Shown piece after piece: positions 17,387-26,959 of a DNA stretch of 64,000 nt. The notes below the pieces were generated by a model. That model was given only the letters and a program-made list of their open reading frames with translations, made no database searches and was not told the DNA's origin. Both the position numbers and the translations under genes were made by a program. The stretch spans positions 1,364,001-1,428,000 of the forward strand of contig OZ244147.1 of the NCBI GenBank assembly GCA_965216105.1. The letters are read 5' to 3'. This DNA is from JAALLB01 sp017643495 (GTDB lineage: Bacteria > Pseudomonadota > Alphaproteobacteria > Rhizobiales > Rhizobiaceae). The stretch's first letter is position 1. Each line of letters begins with the position of its first letter.

Positions 17387-17510
17387 CTTAACATGTTGCC
17401 GTACTCCAAATGTTTATGCGTAAATCGCCAAGTTTTGAGGAAATTTTGGATTAAGCTAATGTTGTAGTGCGATGGCCGCAGGGAGGCGGCTCCATTCGAC
17501 AGGAGGGATG

Positions 17511-18476
17511 ATGCACTTCTCTACAGAAAAAGCCACTGCAACCAACAAGAACAGGCTTTGGTCGCGCACGGTGTCTGAAACCTATTTTCCTTTGTCTGTG
17601 GAATGTCGTGATCCTGACAGGTTTGAAGGATCCCTGAAGTCTTGGTCACTAGGAGCCATCGGGCTTTCCGAAATGGAGTGTGGTGGCGTGATGTACGCGC
17701 GTGGCGAGGCGCATTTCCGGAACGAGAATGAAAACAGCTTTCTGATTACCATACCGCATTTGAGTGATGTCCATTTTGAGCAGGCCTCTCGGCACGCGAG
17801 TTGCAAACCTGGTGCATTCCTGATGGAGCGGGGAGATATTCCCTACGAGTTTTCTCATGCCGAACACAACAGGCTGTGGGTTTTGAAAGTGCCTACAACC
17901 AGTCTGAAGGCCAGACTGGAATCGGCTGACCGCCTCAGCGCTCTCACATTCGATGCCGGTTCTGGTGTGAGTTCACTGTTTGTCGGGGCGGTTAGAAACG
18001 CGATTGAAAACGTCGAAAGCATCAATGATACGGCACGCGAACTGACCGGCCAGCACTTGCTTGACCTGCTTTGCCTCTCGCTTCGCAACGATGAAAGAAT
18101 ACTGGACAGTTCCGTTTCAACAATCAGGGCTGCCCATTTGCAAAGGGCCGAGCAGTTCATCCGGGACAACCTGTCAAATCCGAAACTCAATTCCCGGCTT
18201 GTTGCAGAATCCTGCGGCATATCCTTGCGTTATCTTCAGCAGTTGTTTTCCGAGAGCAACCACTCGGTCGTTGGTTATATCAGGGACAAACGGCTGACCC
18301 GCTGTCACGAAATTCTGACGTTGGCCAACAATGCCTCGACCATTGGCGAGATCGCCCTTGATTGGGGTTTTTATGACCAGGCGCAGTTCTGCAACCACTA
18401 CCGGAACCGTTTTGGTTGTACACCCGGTGATACCCGCAAGCAAAGCCGGTTGAAGGCTTTGGAAGAGAGCCGGTAG
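17511..18476 (+). CDS. AraC-family transcriptional regulator
   Basis: AGGAGG at 17501-17506 favours the ATG at 17511 (321 residues); ATG 17508 is only one base from the site, and the longer upstream frame is unlikely. The N-terminal two thirds form an AraC-binding-like sensing domain, with PGAFLMERGDIPYEF in the middle. The C-terminal 100 residues hold two helix-turn-helix motifs: SRLVAESCGISLRYLQQLFSE and TIGEIALDWGFYDQAQFCNHYRNRFGCTPG. It is upstream of and codirectional with hyuA/hyuB, 91 bases away, so it probably activates that pair. It could also be autoregulated through the unusual leader. Confidence 0.87.
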   Translation: MHFSTEKATATNKNRLWSRTVSETYFPLSVECRDPDRFEGSLKSWSLGAIGLSEMECGGVMYARGEAHFRNENENSFLITIPHLSDVHFEQASRHASCKPGAFLMERGDIPYEFSHAEHNRLWVLKVPTTSLKARLESADRLSALTFDAGSGVSSLFVGAVRNAIENVESINDTARELTGQHLLDLLCLSLRNDERILDSSVSTIRAAHLQRAEQFIRDNLSNPKLNSRLVAESCGISLRYLQQLFSESNHSVVGYIRDKRLTRCHEILTLANNASTIGEIALDWGFYDQAQFCNHYRNRFGCTPGDTRKQSRLKALEESR

Positions 18477-18567
18477 CCCAAAAAACTTTTAAGGCCAACA
18501 ACATGTGGCCGAGCTCAACTGTGCCCTGCAGTAACCTGCGAGGCACTTAACAGGATAGGAATGTCAA

Positions 18568-20595
18568 ATGACGAAAACCAGAGTTGCAGTCGATGTTGGA
18601 GGTACATTCACCGACGTCTGTATCATGGAAGAGGAAACGGGCAGGATCCGGATTGAGAAAACTCCATCCACTCCCGATGATCCCATGAGAGCAATCATGA
18701 CCGGTGTGTCGGACAGCGGAGTGGATCTTGCTGACGTGACAATGTTTTCACACGGAACAACTGTTGCCACGAACGCGCTGATAACAAGAAAACTTCCGCG
18801 CACCGCAATGGTATGTACGGAAGGGTTTCGTGATGTGGTGGAAATCCGCAGATCCAACAAGGAAGACCTGTGGGATACATACAAGGATGTTGCGAAACCA
18901 TACATACCGCGCCGCGACAGGCTTACAGTCAAGGAGCGTATCGATGCGGCCGGGAAAGTTTTGCAGGAGCTGGATGAAGAGGATGCTCGCCGGATCGCAC
19001 AAATCCTCAAGAAGCGGGGTGTTGAAGCAATCGCAGTATGCTTCATCAACTCCTATGTAAACGGTAGCCATGAAGAACGCATGCGTGAAATTCTGCATGA
19101 AGTCATGCCGGATGTTCACATTTCGATTTCTTCCCGGATCATGCCGGAGATTTTCGAGCACGAACGGTTTTCCACGACGATGGTGAATGCGGCAGTCTCA
19201 CCGGTGGTGGTGGACTATGTCTCACGGCTTGGCGAGAAGCTTTCTGATGGTGGATACAGCAGGGACCTGTTGCTGTTGCATACCGGTGGTGGGGTCATGA
19301 CGCCGGCGAGCGTCAAAGACTTTGCTGCACGTCTGGCAGGTTCCGGAATTGCCGCCGGTGCCCTGGCCAGCCGGTTCATTGGCAATCTTTGCGGCTATGA
19401 AAATTCCATTGGCTTCGACATGGGAGGCACAAGTACGGATGTTTCGCTCGCCTACCAGGGTGAGTCAACGATCACCAAGGACTGGTATATCGAGTATGGT
19501 TATCCGATCCGTTTTCCAAGTATCGAGGTTCTGACGATTGGTGCGGGCGGGGGCTCGCTCGCGTGGAAAGATGAAGGCGGTTCCTTGCGTAACGGCCCAC
19601 AGTCTGCCGGCGCTTATCCGGGCCCGGCGTGTTATTCCAACGGTAATGATGTTGCAACGAATACGGATGCCAATGTTGTTCTCGGCAGGCTTGGTCACAG
19701 TTTGGCAGGCGGAGACATCACACTTGATCCGGCGCTTGCCGAAAAGGCGGTACGTGAAACCGTTGCAGAACCGTTTGGCATGAATTTGCACGAAGCTGCA
19801 GAAGCTATCATCGACGTTGCCAATGCCAACATGTCAAACGCCGTGCGCTTGTTGTCGATTGCGCGCGGGCATGATCCGCGTGATTTTGCGCTGGTCGCTT
19901 TTGGAGGTGCCGGTGCCCTGCATGGTGCGGCTGTAGCGAAAGAATTGTCCATTCCGGTTGTCATCGTGCCACCCAATCCAGGCGTTACTTCCGCAATGGG
20001 CTGTTTGCTGGTCGATATTCAACACGACTTCTCGGACAGTTTCATGATGCAGGCTTCCGATACGAAGCCTGAAGAACTCGAAGAGGCTTTCACGAAAATT
20101 GAGAAAGAGGCGGTCGAAAGATTGCGTCATGAAGGCGTTACGCCGGAGAACACGGTTCTTCAACGCAGTGTCGAGATGATGTACCAGGGGCAATGGCGAT
20201 CCCTTTCCGTGTCTGCGCCTTCTCCGGTCACCAGTACCGAGGATCTTGTTGCCGGATTCCACAACGAACATGAGCGTGAATACAATTTCCGCCGTGAAGA
20301 TGCGCCAGTTTCCATTTTCCGTATCGGCGTGAAAGCAACCGGTGTCGTTCAAAAAGCAGAACTGCCTTCTCATGAACTGGTGAAGCAAACCCCAAAGGCA
20401 GAAGGCCGTCGTAACGTATGGTTCAACGGCAAGGCTGTAGTGACGGACATATACGACCGGTCGAAAATGCAGGCAGGTTCCGAGTTTTCCGGTCCTGCAA
20501 TAGTCGAGCAGGTGGATTCAACAGTGGTTGTTCCTCCCGAAGCATCGGCAAGGGTCGATGAATACATGAACATTTTGATTTCGATGAAGGGCTAA
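18568..20595 (+). CDS. hyuA: Hydantoinase/oxoprolinase family protein, HyuA-like subunit
   Basis: A 675-residue protein of the ATP-dependent hydantoinase/5-oxoprolinase A family. The opening phosphate motif DVGGTFTDVCIME, the MFSHGTTVATNALITRK segment and GFDMGGTSTDVSLAYQG are all family-typical, as are IGAGGGSLAW and PNPGVTSAMGCLL. It is 3 bases upstream of hyuB and should form a heteromer with it. Known members open N-methylhydantoin or 5-oxoproline, or carboxylate acetone or acetophenone, all using ATP. Sequence alone does not tell which applies here. The neighbouring pxp-like genes favour a cyclic amide substrate. Confidence 0.9.
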   Translation: MTKTRVAVDVGGTFTDVCIMEEETGRIRIEKTPSTPDDPMRAIMTGVSDSGVDLADVTMFSHGTTVATNALITRKLPRTAMVCTEGFRDVVEIRRSNKEDLWDTYKDVAKPYIPRRDRLTVKERIDAAGKVLQELDEEDARRIAQILKKRGVEAIAVCFINSYVNGSHEERMREILHEVMPDVHISISSRIMPEIFEHERFSTTMVNAAVSPVVVDYVSRLGEKLSDGGYSRDLLLLHTGGGVMTPASVKDFAARLAGSGIAAGALASRFIGNLCGYENSIGFDMGGTSTDVSLAYQGESTITKDWYIEYGYPIRFPSIEVLTIGAGGGSLAWKDEGGSLRNGPQSAGAYPGPACYSNGNDVATNTDANVVLGRLGHSLAGGDITLDPALAEKAVRETVAEPFGMNLHEAAEAIIDVANANMSNAVRLLSIARGHDPRDFALVAFGGAGALHGAAVAKELSIPVVIVPPNPGVTSAMGCLLVDIQHDFSDSFMMQASDTKPEELEEAFTKIEKEAVERLRHEGVTPENTVLQRSVEMMYQGQWRSLSVSAPSPVTSTEDLVAGFHNEHEREYNFRREDAPVSIFRIGVKATGVVQKAELPSHELVKQTPKAEGRRNVWFNGKAVVTDIYDRSKMQAGSEFSGPAIVEQVDSTVVVPPEASARVDEYMNILISMKG

Positions 20596-20598
20596 CAC

Positions 20599-22560
20599 AT
20601 GACCAATACAAAACAACAAGAGCTCGATCCTGTTACTTTCGAAGTACTCAAGAACTCGTTCATCACATCAGTTGACCAGATGGCCGAGCAGATGTTGCGT
20701 ACCTGTTATTCGTTTGTGATCTACAACCGCGACTTTTCTAACGGTCTTCATGATGCGGAGGGAAACTGCGTAGCACAGGGAAATTCGGACATTGCGGTTC
20801 ATGTCGGCACGCTTCATTACACCTGCAAGGATGTTATCCGCGTTTTTGATGGGGACATGTATCCGGGCGATGTCTATGCCATCAATGATCCTTACGCCGG
20901 CGGAACGCATTTTAGTGATGTGCGCCTAGTCAGACCGATTTTCGCCGAGGAAAAACTGATAGGTTTTTCCCAGTCCAATGGTCACTGGTCCGATCTTGGC
21001 GGTTCGGTTCCCGGTTCCTTTAATGTTACTGCTCATGAGATGTTCGGGGAGGCCGTGCGGATCACACCAATCCGGCTCTTCAGAAAGGGTGCCTTCTGCA
21101 GCGATGTGGCCAACATGATTGCTGCAAATACCCGTGATCCTGCATCCATCATTGGTGATATTCATTCGCAGGCGCAGGCAACACAGGTTGCCGAGCGCGA
21201 AATGCAGCGCCTTGTATCGAAATACGGTCGGGATCAGGTCACGCAAGGCATGGGAGAAGTTCAGGACTATGTTGAGCGTGCGGTGCGCCAGCGTATTTCC
21301 GATTTGCCTGACGGAACGTGGGAATCGGTCGATTACATCGATCGTGATCCGGGTGCAGGTGAGGGGATGATCCCGATAAAGATCAAGATGACCATCAAGG
21401 GGGATGAGATTCATTATGATTTCGAAGGAAGTCACCCCACGATAGCCTCGATCTACAATTCTGCAGAGGGTGCAACCTTCTCTGCAGTCGTGGCAGGGAT
21501 GAAAACCTTTTTCCCTGATCTGCCACTCAATAGCGGGTTTTATCGCCCGATTTCCATCAAGTCCCCGAAGAACAGCGTTGTCAGTGCAGAATGGCCGGTA
21601 GCGGTTACGGGCTTTCTGATGCCGTTTGAGAAAATCATGAATTCGATTTTCGAGATGTGGTCCGAAATCATGCCGGAGCGGGCAATCGCCTGCGCCTTCA
21701 ATCTGGAATACCTGCTGGCAGGGGGCAATGACCTGCGCAAGCCCGAAAAGCCGATCTACATGTTCTATGAATGGTTGCCTGGCGGCTGGGGTGGTCGCAA
21801 CGGCAAGGATGGAAGCGATGTTACGACGGCCTGTTTCGGGACAGGGCTCATGTCACAACCTTCCGAAGGCAATGAACGTGTGAACCCGACACGTGCCGAT
21901 GTGTTCCAGATCAAGCAGGACAGTCCGGGACCAGGTAAATGGCGCGGTGGGGCAGGTGTCATCAAGGCGTCGACCCTGCTTGAGGCGGACAACACGGTCA
22001 TGTCCTATATCTGTGACCGTGAAAGGGCTGTGGTTTGGGGTGTTGAGGGTGGTCTGCCATCCATGCCGCACGGGCTGATGGTCCAGCATGCGGAGACCGG
22101 TGAAGAAGAATGGCTTGGTTCCGTTTTCTCCAACTACAAGATCAAGAGCGGTGACAAGTTTACCCGGCCTACCGCAGGTGGTGGCGGGTACGGTGACCCG
22201 CTTGATCGTGATCCGGAACGTGTCTTGCAGGATGTCATCGACGAGTATGTCTCTATCAGGCGGGCGGAGCTTGATTATGGCGTTGTCATCAAGGCCATTG
22301 ATGCCGATATGCTTGAGTATGAAATAGACGAAGAGGCAACGCAAAAGGCGCGGCTCCACATACGGGAAAATCGCGTGGAGTGGGCCCGGATGGACCCGGA
22401 AAAGGTCTCGCAAATGTACAAGGATGGCGAGATTGATGACATGGATGCCGTACGCAGATATGCGGTTATTCTGGACTGGGGAACTGGTGAATTGATGCCC
22501 AAGTCAACCAGCCAGTTCAGGGAGAGCTTTGAAAGCCGGTCTGTCGCGCACTGGAGCTGA
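20599..22560 (+). CDS. hyuB: Hydantoinase/oxoprolinase family protein, HyuB-like subunit
   Basis: A 653-residue partner of HyuA. Typical marks are DPVTFEVLKNSF at the N-terminus, YNRDFSNGLHDAEGNCVAQG, YAINDPYAGGTHFSDVRLV and SNGHWSDLGGSVPGSF. Near the C-terminus PTAGGGGYGDPLDRDPERVLQDV is strongly conserved in this family. The gene directly follows hyuA and ends at a hairpin region facing a convergent LysR gene. It probably carries part of the catalytic metal site of the complex; the substrate is not determined by the sequence. Confidence 0.9.
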   Translation: MTNTKQQELDPVTFEVLKNSFITSVDQMAEQMLRTCYSFVIYNRDFSNGLHDAEGNCVAQGNSDIAVHVGTLHYTCKDVIRVFDGDMYPGDVYAINDPYAGGTHFSDVRLVRPIFAEEKLIGFSQSNGHWSDLGGSVPGSFNVTAHEMFGEAVRITPIRLFRKGAFCSDVANMIAANTRDPASIIGDIHSQAQATQVAEREMQRLVSKYGRDQVTQGMGEVQDYVERAVRQRISDLPDGTWESVDYIDRDPGAGEGMIPIKIKMTIKGDEIHYDFEGSHPTIASIYNSAEGATFSAVVAGMKTFFPDLPLNSGFYRPISIKSPKNSVVSAEWPVAVTGFLMPFEKIMNSIFEMWSEIMPERAIACAFNLEYLLAGGNDLRKPEKPIYMFYEWLPGGWGGRNGKDGSDVTTACFGTGLMSQPSEGNERVNPTRADVFQIKQDSPGPGKWRGGAGVIKASTLLEADNTVMSYICDRERAVVWGVEGGLPSMPHGLMVQHAETGEEEWLGSVFSNYKIKSGDKFTRPTAGGGGYGDPLDRDPERVLQDVIDEYVSIRRAELDYGVVIKAIDADMLEYEIDEEATQKARLHIRENRVEWARMDPEKVSQMYKDGEIDDMDAVRRYAVILDWGTGELMPKSTSQFRESFESRSVAHWS

Positions 22561-22573
22561 TTGAAAAACCAGT

Positions 22574-22608
22574 GCACAGTGGCAGCCTGTTTGCTGTTGC
22601 CACTGTGC
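22574..22608 (-). terminator. Terminator for the lysR gene (minus strand)
   Basis: GCACAGTGGCA (22574-22584) is a perfect 11-base complement of TGCCACTGTGC (22598-22608). Read on the minus strand, the hairpin is followed by ACTGGTTTTTC, giving the T-run of an intrinsic terminator, 33 bases beyond the LysR stop. A second palindrome, CCACACATGTGTGG at 22608-22621, abuts it. The element may also help end the hyuAB transcript, though no T-run exists in that direction. Confidence 0.7.
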
Positions 22609-22640
22609 CACACATGTGTGGTGCTACACTGCAGCTGAAT

Positions 22641-23546
22641 TCATCCGAGTGTGCTCTTGGGTGACAAGAAAGATTGCTCGAAATAGTCGCGTAAAACACG
22701 GATAGCCTTGCCGGGTGTCCCTTGCCTGCGCAATGCCATTCCGACATCCATTGTCGGGATCTCTACACTGGTTTGTACGGTCTCGATCCGTCTGCCTTCC
22801 AGTGACCAGGGTCTGTAAACCATGTCGGACAGGATGGTAACGCCTTGCCCGTTAGCCACCAGGGACCTGACCGCTTCCACTGAAGACGTTCTCAGTTTTA
22901 TGTTCGGGCTGCAATTGTTTGCATTCCAGTATTTCATGCTTGTGTGTGCCGCTTCATCGACGGTGAGCATGATGTAGGGTTCGCGACCGATGTCCTGCAG
23001 GCTGACTTTGTCCATGTCGCTCATGGGGTGTCCTGTTGGTACCCACAACCGGCGGGGCGACTTCATCAGTGTGACTGTTTCAATGTCCGGGTTTTGAATG
23101 TTTGAGGTGAGCGCAACGGACATGTCTATTAGGCCCGAAACCAGTTGCTGTTCAATGCTTTGCCGGTTCAATTCTACGATCCGGATTTTCAGTTTTGGAT
23201 AGAGCTGCGTCAATCTTCCAAGATGGTAAGGCAAAAAATAGCCTATGACCGTGTACGTCGCTGCAAGGGTTACCGTGCCGGAAACATCCGAATTCTGTGT
23301 TTCCAGAAAATGGGCGGATTCTACTTTTTCGAGGATTTCGCGAGCCGATTGCAGGAATTGGCGCCCTGCCTCTGTCATCTCCATGCCTTGCGAGCGTCTC
23401 GTAAAAAGTGCGGAACCCAATATTGTCTCCAACTCGCGGATTGAGCTTGTAACGGCTGACTGGGAAATCGAAAGCAATTTTGCCGCGCGGCTTACCTGAC
23501 CTGTCTCGGCGGTCGCCACAAAGTATTTGAGATGCTTGAAGTTCAT
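22641..23546 (-). CDS. LysR-family transcriptional regulator
   Basis: A 301-residue regulator. The N-terminal winged helix has HLKYFVATAETGQVSRAAKLLSISQSAVTSSIRELE followed by LFTRRSQGMEMTEAGRQFL. The C-terminal part is the usual two-lobed effector domain. It is divergent from pxpA, with 121 AT-rich bases between, so it most likely regulates the pxp/biotin-carboxylase operon. The inducer may be the cyclic amide or its product. It also sits convergent to hyuB and could link the two modules. Confidence 0.9.
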   Translation of the reverse strand: MNFKHLKYFVATAETGQVSRAAKLLSISQSAVTSSIRELETILGSALFTRRSQGMEMTEAGRQFLQSAREILEKVESAHFLETQNSDVSGTVTLAATYTVIGYFLPYHLGRLTQLYPKLKIRIVELNRQSIEQQLVSGLIDMSVALTSNIQNPDIETVTLMKSPRRLWVPTGHPMSDMDKVSLQDIGREPYIMLTVDEAAHTSMKYWNANNCSPNIKLRTSSVEAVRSLVANGQGVTILSDMVYRPWSLEGRRIETVQTSVEIPTMDVGMALRRQGTPGKAIRVLRDYFEQSFLSPKSTLG

Positions 23547-23667
23547 GATTTTAAAGCTTCAATTCTTGATATCTGTTTTTTTAATAATATGTGATCCAAA
23601 AAAAGAAATACCAATTTTCGTTAAATGAGTCATCCTTGCCGCAACCATCTTTTACGGAGGTCCAAGG

Positions 23668-24447
23668 ATGAGGGATGTTGTTGATCTGAATTGCGACATG
23701 GGCGAGGGGTTTGGTCAATGGGTGCTTGGCGATGCACCGGATGACAAAATCATGGAGATCATCAGCTCAGCAAACATTGCTGCCGGGTTCCATGCAGGTG
23801 ACCCCAATTCGATCGACCGTGTGGTGAAGCTTGCCCACAACCACGGTGTCGGTCTTGGCGCGCATCCCGGATATGCTGACCTGCAGGGTTTCGGTCGCCG
23901 CTACATCAAGACGGATCCGGCCGAACTGATTAACGATGTCATCTACCAGGTGGGGGCCATCCGCGAATTTGGCCGCCGGTATGGTTCTTCCCTGCAACAC
24001 ATCAAGCTGCATGGTGCCCTTTACATGGAAGCGGCTGTGAATGAGGACCTGTCACAAATGCTGGTGGACTCGTTGCAGTCCACAAGTCCGGACTCCCTTC
24101 TGTTTTGCATGGGAATCTCCAAAACCTATGCCGCGGCCAAGCGGGCGGGGCAGCCGGTTATCCGCGAGTTTTATGCGGACCGGGATTATGACAATAGCGG
24201 CTCCATCGTTTTTGCCCGCAAGGTCGGGCTGATGGACCCGGAACAGATTGCGGAAAAATGTGTGAAAGCCTGCAAAACCGGCAAGGTGACTACCGTTGAA
24301 GGGGATGAACTGGAGATCGAGTTTGAATCGATCTGCTTTCATTCCGACACTCCGGGAGCCCTGAAGATGGGCAAAGCCATTTCGGAGGGGCTTTTGAAAA
24401 ACGGTATCCGAATAGCAACTGCAGGCGAAATTGCGTCAACGCTCTAA
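23668..24447 (+). CDS. pxpA: LamB/YcsF family protein, 5-oxoprolinase subunit A-like
   Basis: A 259-residue protein with the family opening VDLNCDMGEGFG. Also typical are SANIAAGFHAGDPNSIDRVV, GLGAHPGYADLQGFGRR, HIKLHGALYMEA and the late CFHSDTPGALKMGKAI. In bacterial PxpABC, this protein works with PxpB and PxpC to open 5-oxoproline to glutamate with ATP. Here biotin-enzyme genes are inserted between pxpA and pxpB, so a carboxylation-linked variant is possible. AACGGAGG-like bases (ACGGAGG) precede the ATG. Confidence 0.9.
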   Translation: MRDVVDLNCDMGEGFGQWVLGDAPDDKIMEIISSANIAAGFHAGDPNSIDRVVKLAHNHGVGLGAHPGYADLQGFGRRYIKTDPAELINDVIYQVGAIREFGRRYGSSLQHIKLHGALYMEAAVNEDLSQMLVDSLQSTSPDSLLFCMGISKTYAAAKRAGQPVIREFYADRDYDNSGSIVFARKVGLMDPEQIAEKCVKACKTGKVTTVEGDELEIEFESICFHSDTPGALKMGKAISEGLLKNGIRIATAGEIASTL

Positions 24448-24469
24448 TCCAAGGCACAGGAGAAGCACA

Positions 24470-24706
24470 ATGGCAGAGATCAAGGCACCCGTCCCGGGAA
24501 CTTTTTACACCCAGGCGTCACCAGAAGAACCACGATACAAATCCGCTGGTGACCCGGTCGCATCCGGCGATGTCATCGGCCTGATCGAGGTGATGAAAAC
24601 ATTCATCGAGATCAAGGCGGATACTGCCGGAACTTTCAAGGATTATACGGTGGAGAATGCTGCGGCAGTTACCGCCGGACAAACGCTTGCGGAACTGGAT
24701 GACTGA
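24470..24706 (+). CDS. Biotin carboxyl carrier protein (short)
   Basis: The ATG at 24470 after AGGAGAAG gives 78 residues: a biotinyl domain with the biotinylation motif EVMKTF (lysine about residue 43) and flanking VPGTFY and AGTFKDY. It is about half the length of AccB because the N-terminal linker is absent. It lies between pxpA and a biotin carboxylase gene that overlaps it by 8 bases, so the two proteins should work together. The carboxyl acceptor is more likely the substrate of the PxpB/PxpC pair than acetyl-CoA. Confidence 0.88.
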   Translation: MAEIKAPVPGTFYTQASPEEPRYKSAGDPVASGDVIGLIEVMKTFIEIKADTAGTFKDYTVENAAAVTAGQTLAELDD

Positions 24707-26087
24707 CGCAATGGCCATTGACCGACTGTTCATTGCCAACCGTGGCGAGATTGCTGTTCGTATCATACGTGCAGCCAGGGAACTCGGCATCCATACCATT
24801 CAGGCATATTCGGAAGCTGATGCTGACATGTTGGCTGTACAGATGGCGGATGAAGCGGTCTGTGTTGGACCGGCGCAGGCAACACAATCCTATCTTAATA
24901 TTGAATCCCTGGTGAAGGCGGCAAGGGATACGAAGGCGGATGCGGTTCATCCCGGCTACGGATTTCTGGCCGAAAATGCAAATTTTGTTAGCGCTATTGA
25001 AACAGCAGGAATGAGGTTTGTAGGGCCTTCAGCAGATACCATCGACAAAATGGGAGACAAGGTTGCCGCGCGTCAGGCTGCACAAGCTGCAGGCGTTCCT
25101 GTCGTACCCGGTTCCAAAGGCAGGCTCGAAACACCTGAAGACGCGGTTAAAGTCGCGGAAGAAATCGGTTACCCGGTCATGATCAAGGCGTCGGCCGGAG
25201 GTGGTGGAAAAGGCATCCGTATTGCCCAAAATGCTGATGAACTCACCAGCATGGCCCCACAGGCCCAGGCTGAAGCTGCTGCTGCATTTGGTGATGGCGG
25301 ACTGTATCTTGAACGTGCCATCAACTCGCCCCGTCACATAGAAGTGCAGATTCTCGGTGATGGCAGTAATGCAATACATTGTTTCGAGCGCGAATGCTCC
25401 ATGCAGCGGCGACGCCAAAAAGTTTGGGAAGAAGCCGGAGCGGTTTGTCTTGATGGCGAGACACGCGAGAGACTGTGCAGTTCTGCCGTCTCATTGGCCA
25501 AGGCGGTAAATTATGTCGGGGCAGGTACGCTTGAATACTTGTATGACAGCGCCACCCGCGAATTCTTTTTTATCGAGATGAACACCCGGATACAGGTTGA
25601 GCATCCTGTGACTGAAATGGTTACAGGCATAGACCTTGTACAGGAAATGATCCGTGTTTCTGCCGGTGAGAAACTGTCTGTTGCACAAGAAGATGTTGTG
25701 AGGAATGGACATGCCATCGAGGTCCGCATCAATGCTGAAGACCCGATGTTCCAGTTCATGCCGTTTCCGGGCAAGGTCGGGAAGATTAAATTGCCGGAGG
25801 GAGACGGCATACGTTTCGACCATTTTCTGTACGAAGGTTACGAAATTCCGCCTTTCTACGATTCCCTGCTGGGCAAACTGATCGTTCATGCGGAAGACCG
25901 CAGGGCTGCCATAACACGCATGGCTGAGGCACTCGAAACGCTGGAAATTGACGGGGTGAAAACCACCGCTCCGTTGCACATGGCGCTGGCCCGGGATCCC
26001 GATGTCCTGGCCGATCATTTTCATACTCAGTGGTTGGAACCCTGGCTTGAGGCCGGGAACCTCCATAGCAAAGGAGAAGCAAAGTGA
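24699..26087 (+). CDS. Biotin carboxylase subunit
   Basis: Starting at ATG 24699 (an alternative ATG at 24711 gives MAIDRLFIANRGEIA) the protein is about 462 residues. LFIANRGEIAVRIIRAARELG, HPGYGFLAENANF, MIKASAGGGGKGIRI and FFIEMNTRIQVEHPVTEMVTG cover the N-domain, the ATP-grasp glycine loop and the catalytic region. It would carboxylate the biotin on the small carrier encoded just upstream, using ATP and bicarbonate. It overlaps the carrier gene and, through GTGA, pxpB. This is not a housekeeping accC context because carboxyltransferase AccA/D genes are absent. Confidence 0.9.
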   Translation: MTDAMAIDRLFIANRGEIAVRIIRAARELGIHTIQAYSEADADMLAVQMADEAVCVGPAQATQSYLNIESLVKAARDTKADAVHPGYGFLAENANFVSAIETAGMRFVGPSADTIDKMGDKVAARQAAQAAGVPVVPGSKGRLETPEDAVKVAEEIGYPVMIKASAGGGGKGIRIAQNADELTSMAPQAQAEAAAAFGDGGLYLERAINSPRHIEVQILGDGSNAIHCFERECSMQRRRQKVWEEAGAVCLDGETRERLCSSAVSLAKAVNYVGAGTLEYLYDSATREFFFIEMNTRIQVEHPVTEMVTGIDLVQEMIRVSAGEKLSVAQEDVVRNGHAIEVRINAEDPMFQFMPFPGKVGKIKLPEGDGIRFDHFLYEGYEIPPFYDSLLGKLIVHAEDRRAAITRMAEALETLEIDGVKTTAPLHMALARDPDVLADHFHTQWLEPWLEAGNLHSKGEAK

Positions 26088-26959
26088 AGACACGCTACAC
26101 CTACGGAGGAGACGAACACATTTACGTTGAAATGGACGACGAGATGTCCCTTGATGCTTTCTTCAAGTCGCTTTCAATGAGTAATGCGGTTCGCAATGCA
26201 AACATTGAAGGTGTCACCGAGATCTGTCCTGCGAACGCGTCCTTTCAGGTCAAGTTCAATCCCGATGTCATTGCACCTGACCAGATGATGGAGCGTATCA
26301 AGCAACTTGAGCACAAGGCGGAAGATGCGGAAAAGCGCATGAAGACTAGGATCATCGAGGTCCCTGTCTTTTATCAGGACCCATGGACACACGAGACGCT
26401 CATGAGGTTCCGCGAGCGTCATCAGGATCCGGACGGTACTGATCTGGATTATGCGGCACGTATCAACGGCTTTGACAGTGTCGAGGCATTCATCGAGGCG
26501 CATCACTCCCAGCCCTGGTTTGTCTCGATGGTCGGTTTTGTTGCGGGCCTTCCCTTTCTCTACCAGTTGGTGGAACGCGAAAAACAGTTGCAGGTACCAA
26601 AATATCTTCGGCCGCGCACAGACACTCCGAAGCAGACTGTCGGCTATGGTGGTTGTTTCTCGTGTGTCTATTCCGTTCGCGGGGCGGGCGGGTACCAGAT
26701 GTTCGGCATCACACCGATGACCATTTTCGATCCTCAGCAGGAAATCAGTTACCTGCGGGACTTCATGGTGTTCTTCAAACCCGGTGATATCGTCAAGTGG
26801 AAACCGATAGACCGCGCTGAATACGACCGGATTGTAAAGGAAGTTGAAGCGGGAACCTATAAGCCCCGGATAGCAGAGGTCGATTTTGATCTCGATGCTT
26901 TCAACGCTGACATTCCTGGCACAAACGCAAAGCTGATGGAGGCCCTCAATGACGCTTAA
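26084..26959 (+). CDS. pxpB: 5-oxoprolinase subunit B / KipI-family carboxyltransferase-domain protein
   Basis: A 291-residue protein starting at GTG 26084, overlapping the biotin carboxylase stop by 4 bases. The N-terminal region and the central PWFVSMVGFVAGLPFLYQL match the KipI/allophanate-hydrolase-subunit-1 family, as does RGAGGYQMFGITPMTIFDP. It is longer than typical PxpB (about 220 to 240 residues), with an extra stretch around IEVPVFYQDPWTHETL. In fused urea carboxylase, this domain and the PxpC domain sit between biotin carboxylase and biotin carrier; here all are separate genes. The pxpC gene overlaps by 11 bases. Confidence 0.83.
   Translation: MKTRYTYGGDEHIYVEMDDEMSLDAFFKSLSMSNAVRNANIEGVTEICPANASFQVKFNPDVIAPDQMMERIKQLEHKAEDAEKRMKTRIIEVPVFYQDPWTHETLMRFRERHQDPDGTDLDYAARINGFDSVEAFIEAHHSQPWFVSMVGFVAGLPFLYQLVEREKQLQVPKYLRPRTDTPKQTVGYGGCFSCVYSVRGAGGYQMFGITPMTIFDPQQEISYLRDFMVFFKPGDIVKWKPIDRAEYDRIVKEVEAGTYKPRIAEVDFDLDAFNADIPGTNAKLMEALNDA

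Larger units (their letters stand above)
17129..17510 (+). other. Leader region of the AraC-type gene
   Basis: A 382-base gap between the divergent cupin gene and the AraC-family gene. It holds a seven-codon reading frame with a near-perfect ribosome binding site (17326-17349) and a hairpin at 17360-17386. A longer frame through the same stretch has no good start signal and looks non-coding. The rest shows no recognisable feature. Confidence 0.5.

Noticed and set aside
17174..17467. 97-codon plus-strand frame before the AraC gene
   Set aside because: No ribosome binding site at its start and no recognisable protein character; the short frame at 17326 and the hairpin explain the region better.
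24470..26087. Housekeeping acetyl-CoA carboxylase accB/accC
   Set aside because: The carrier is only 78 residues and the genes are sandwiched between pxpA and pxpB without accA or accD; a dedicated carboxylase module fits better.
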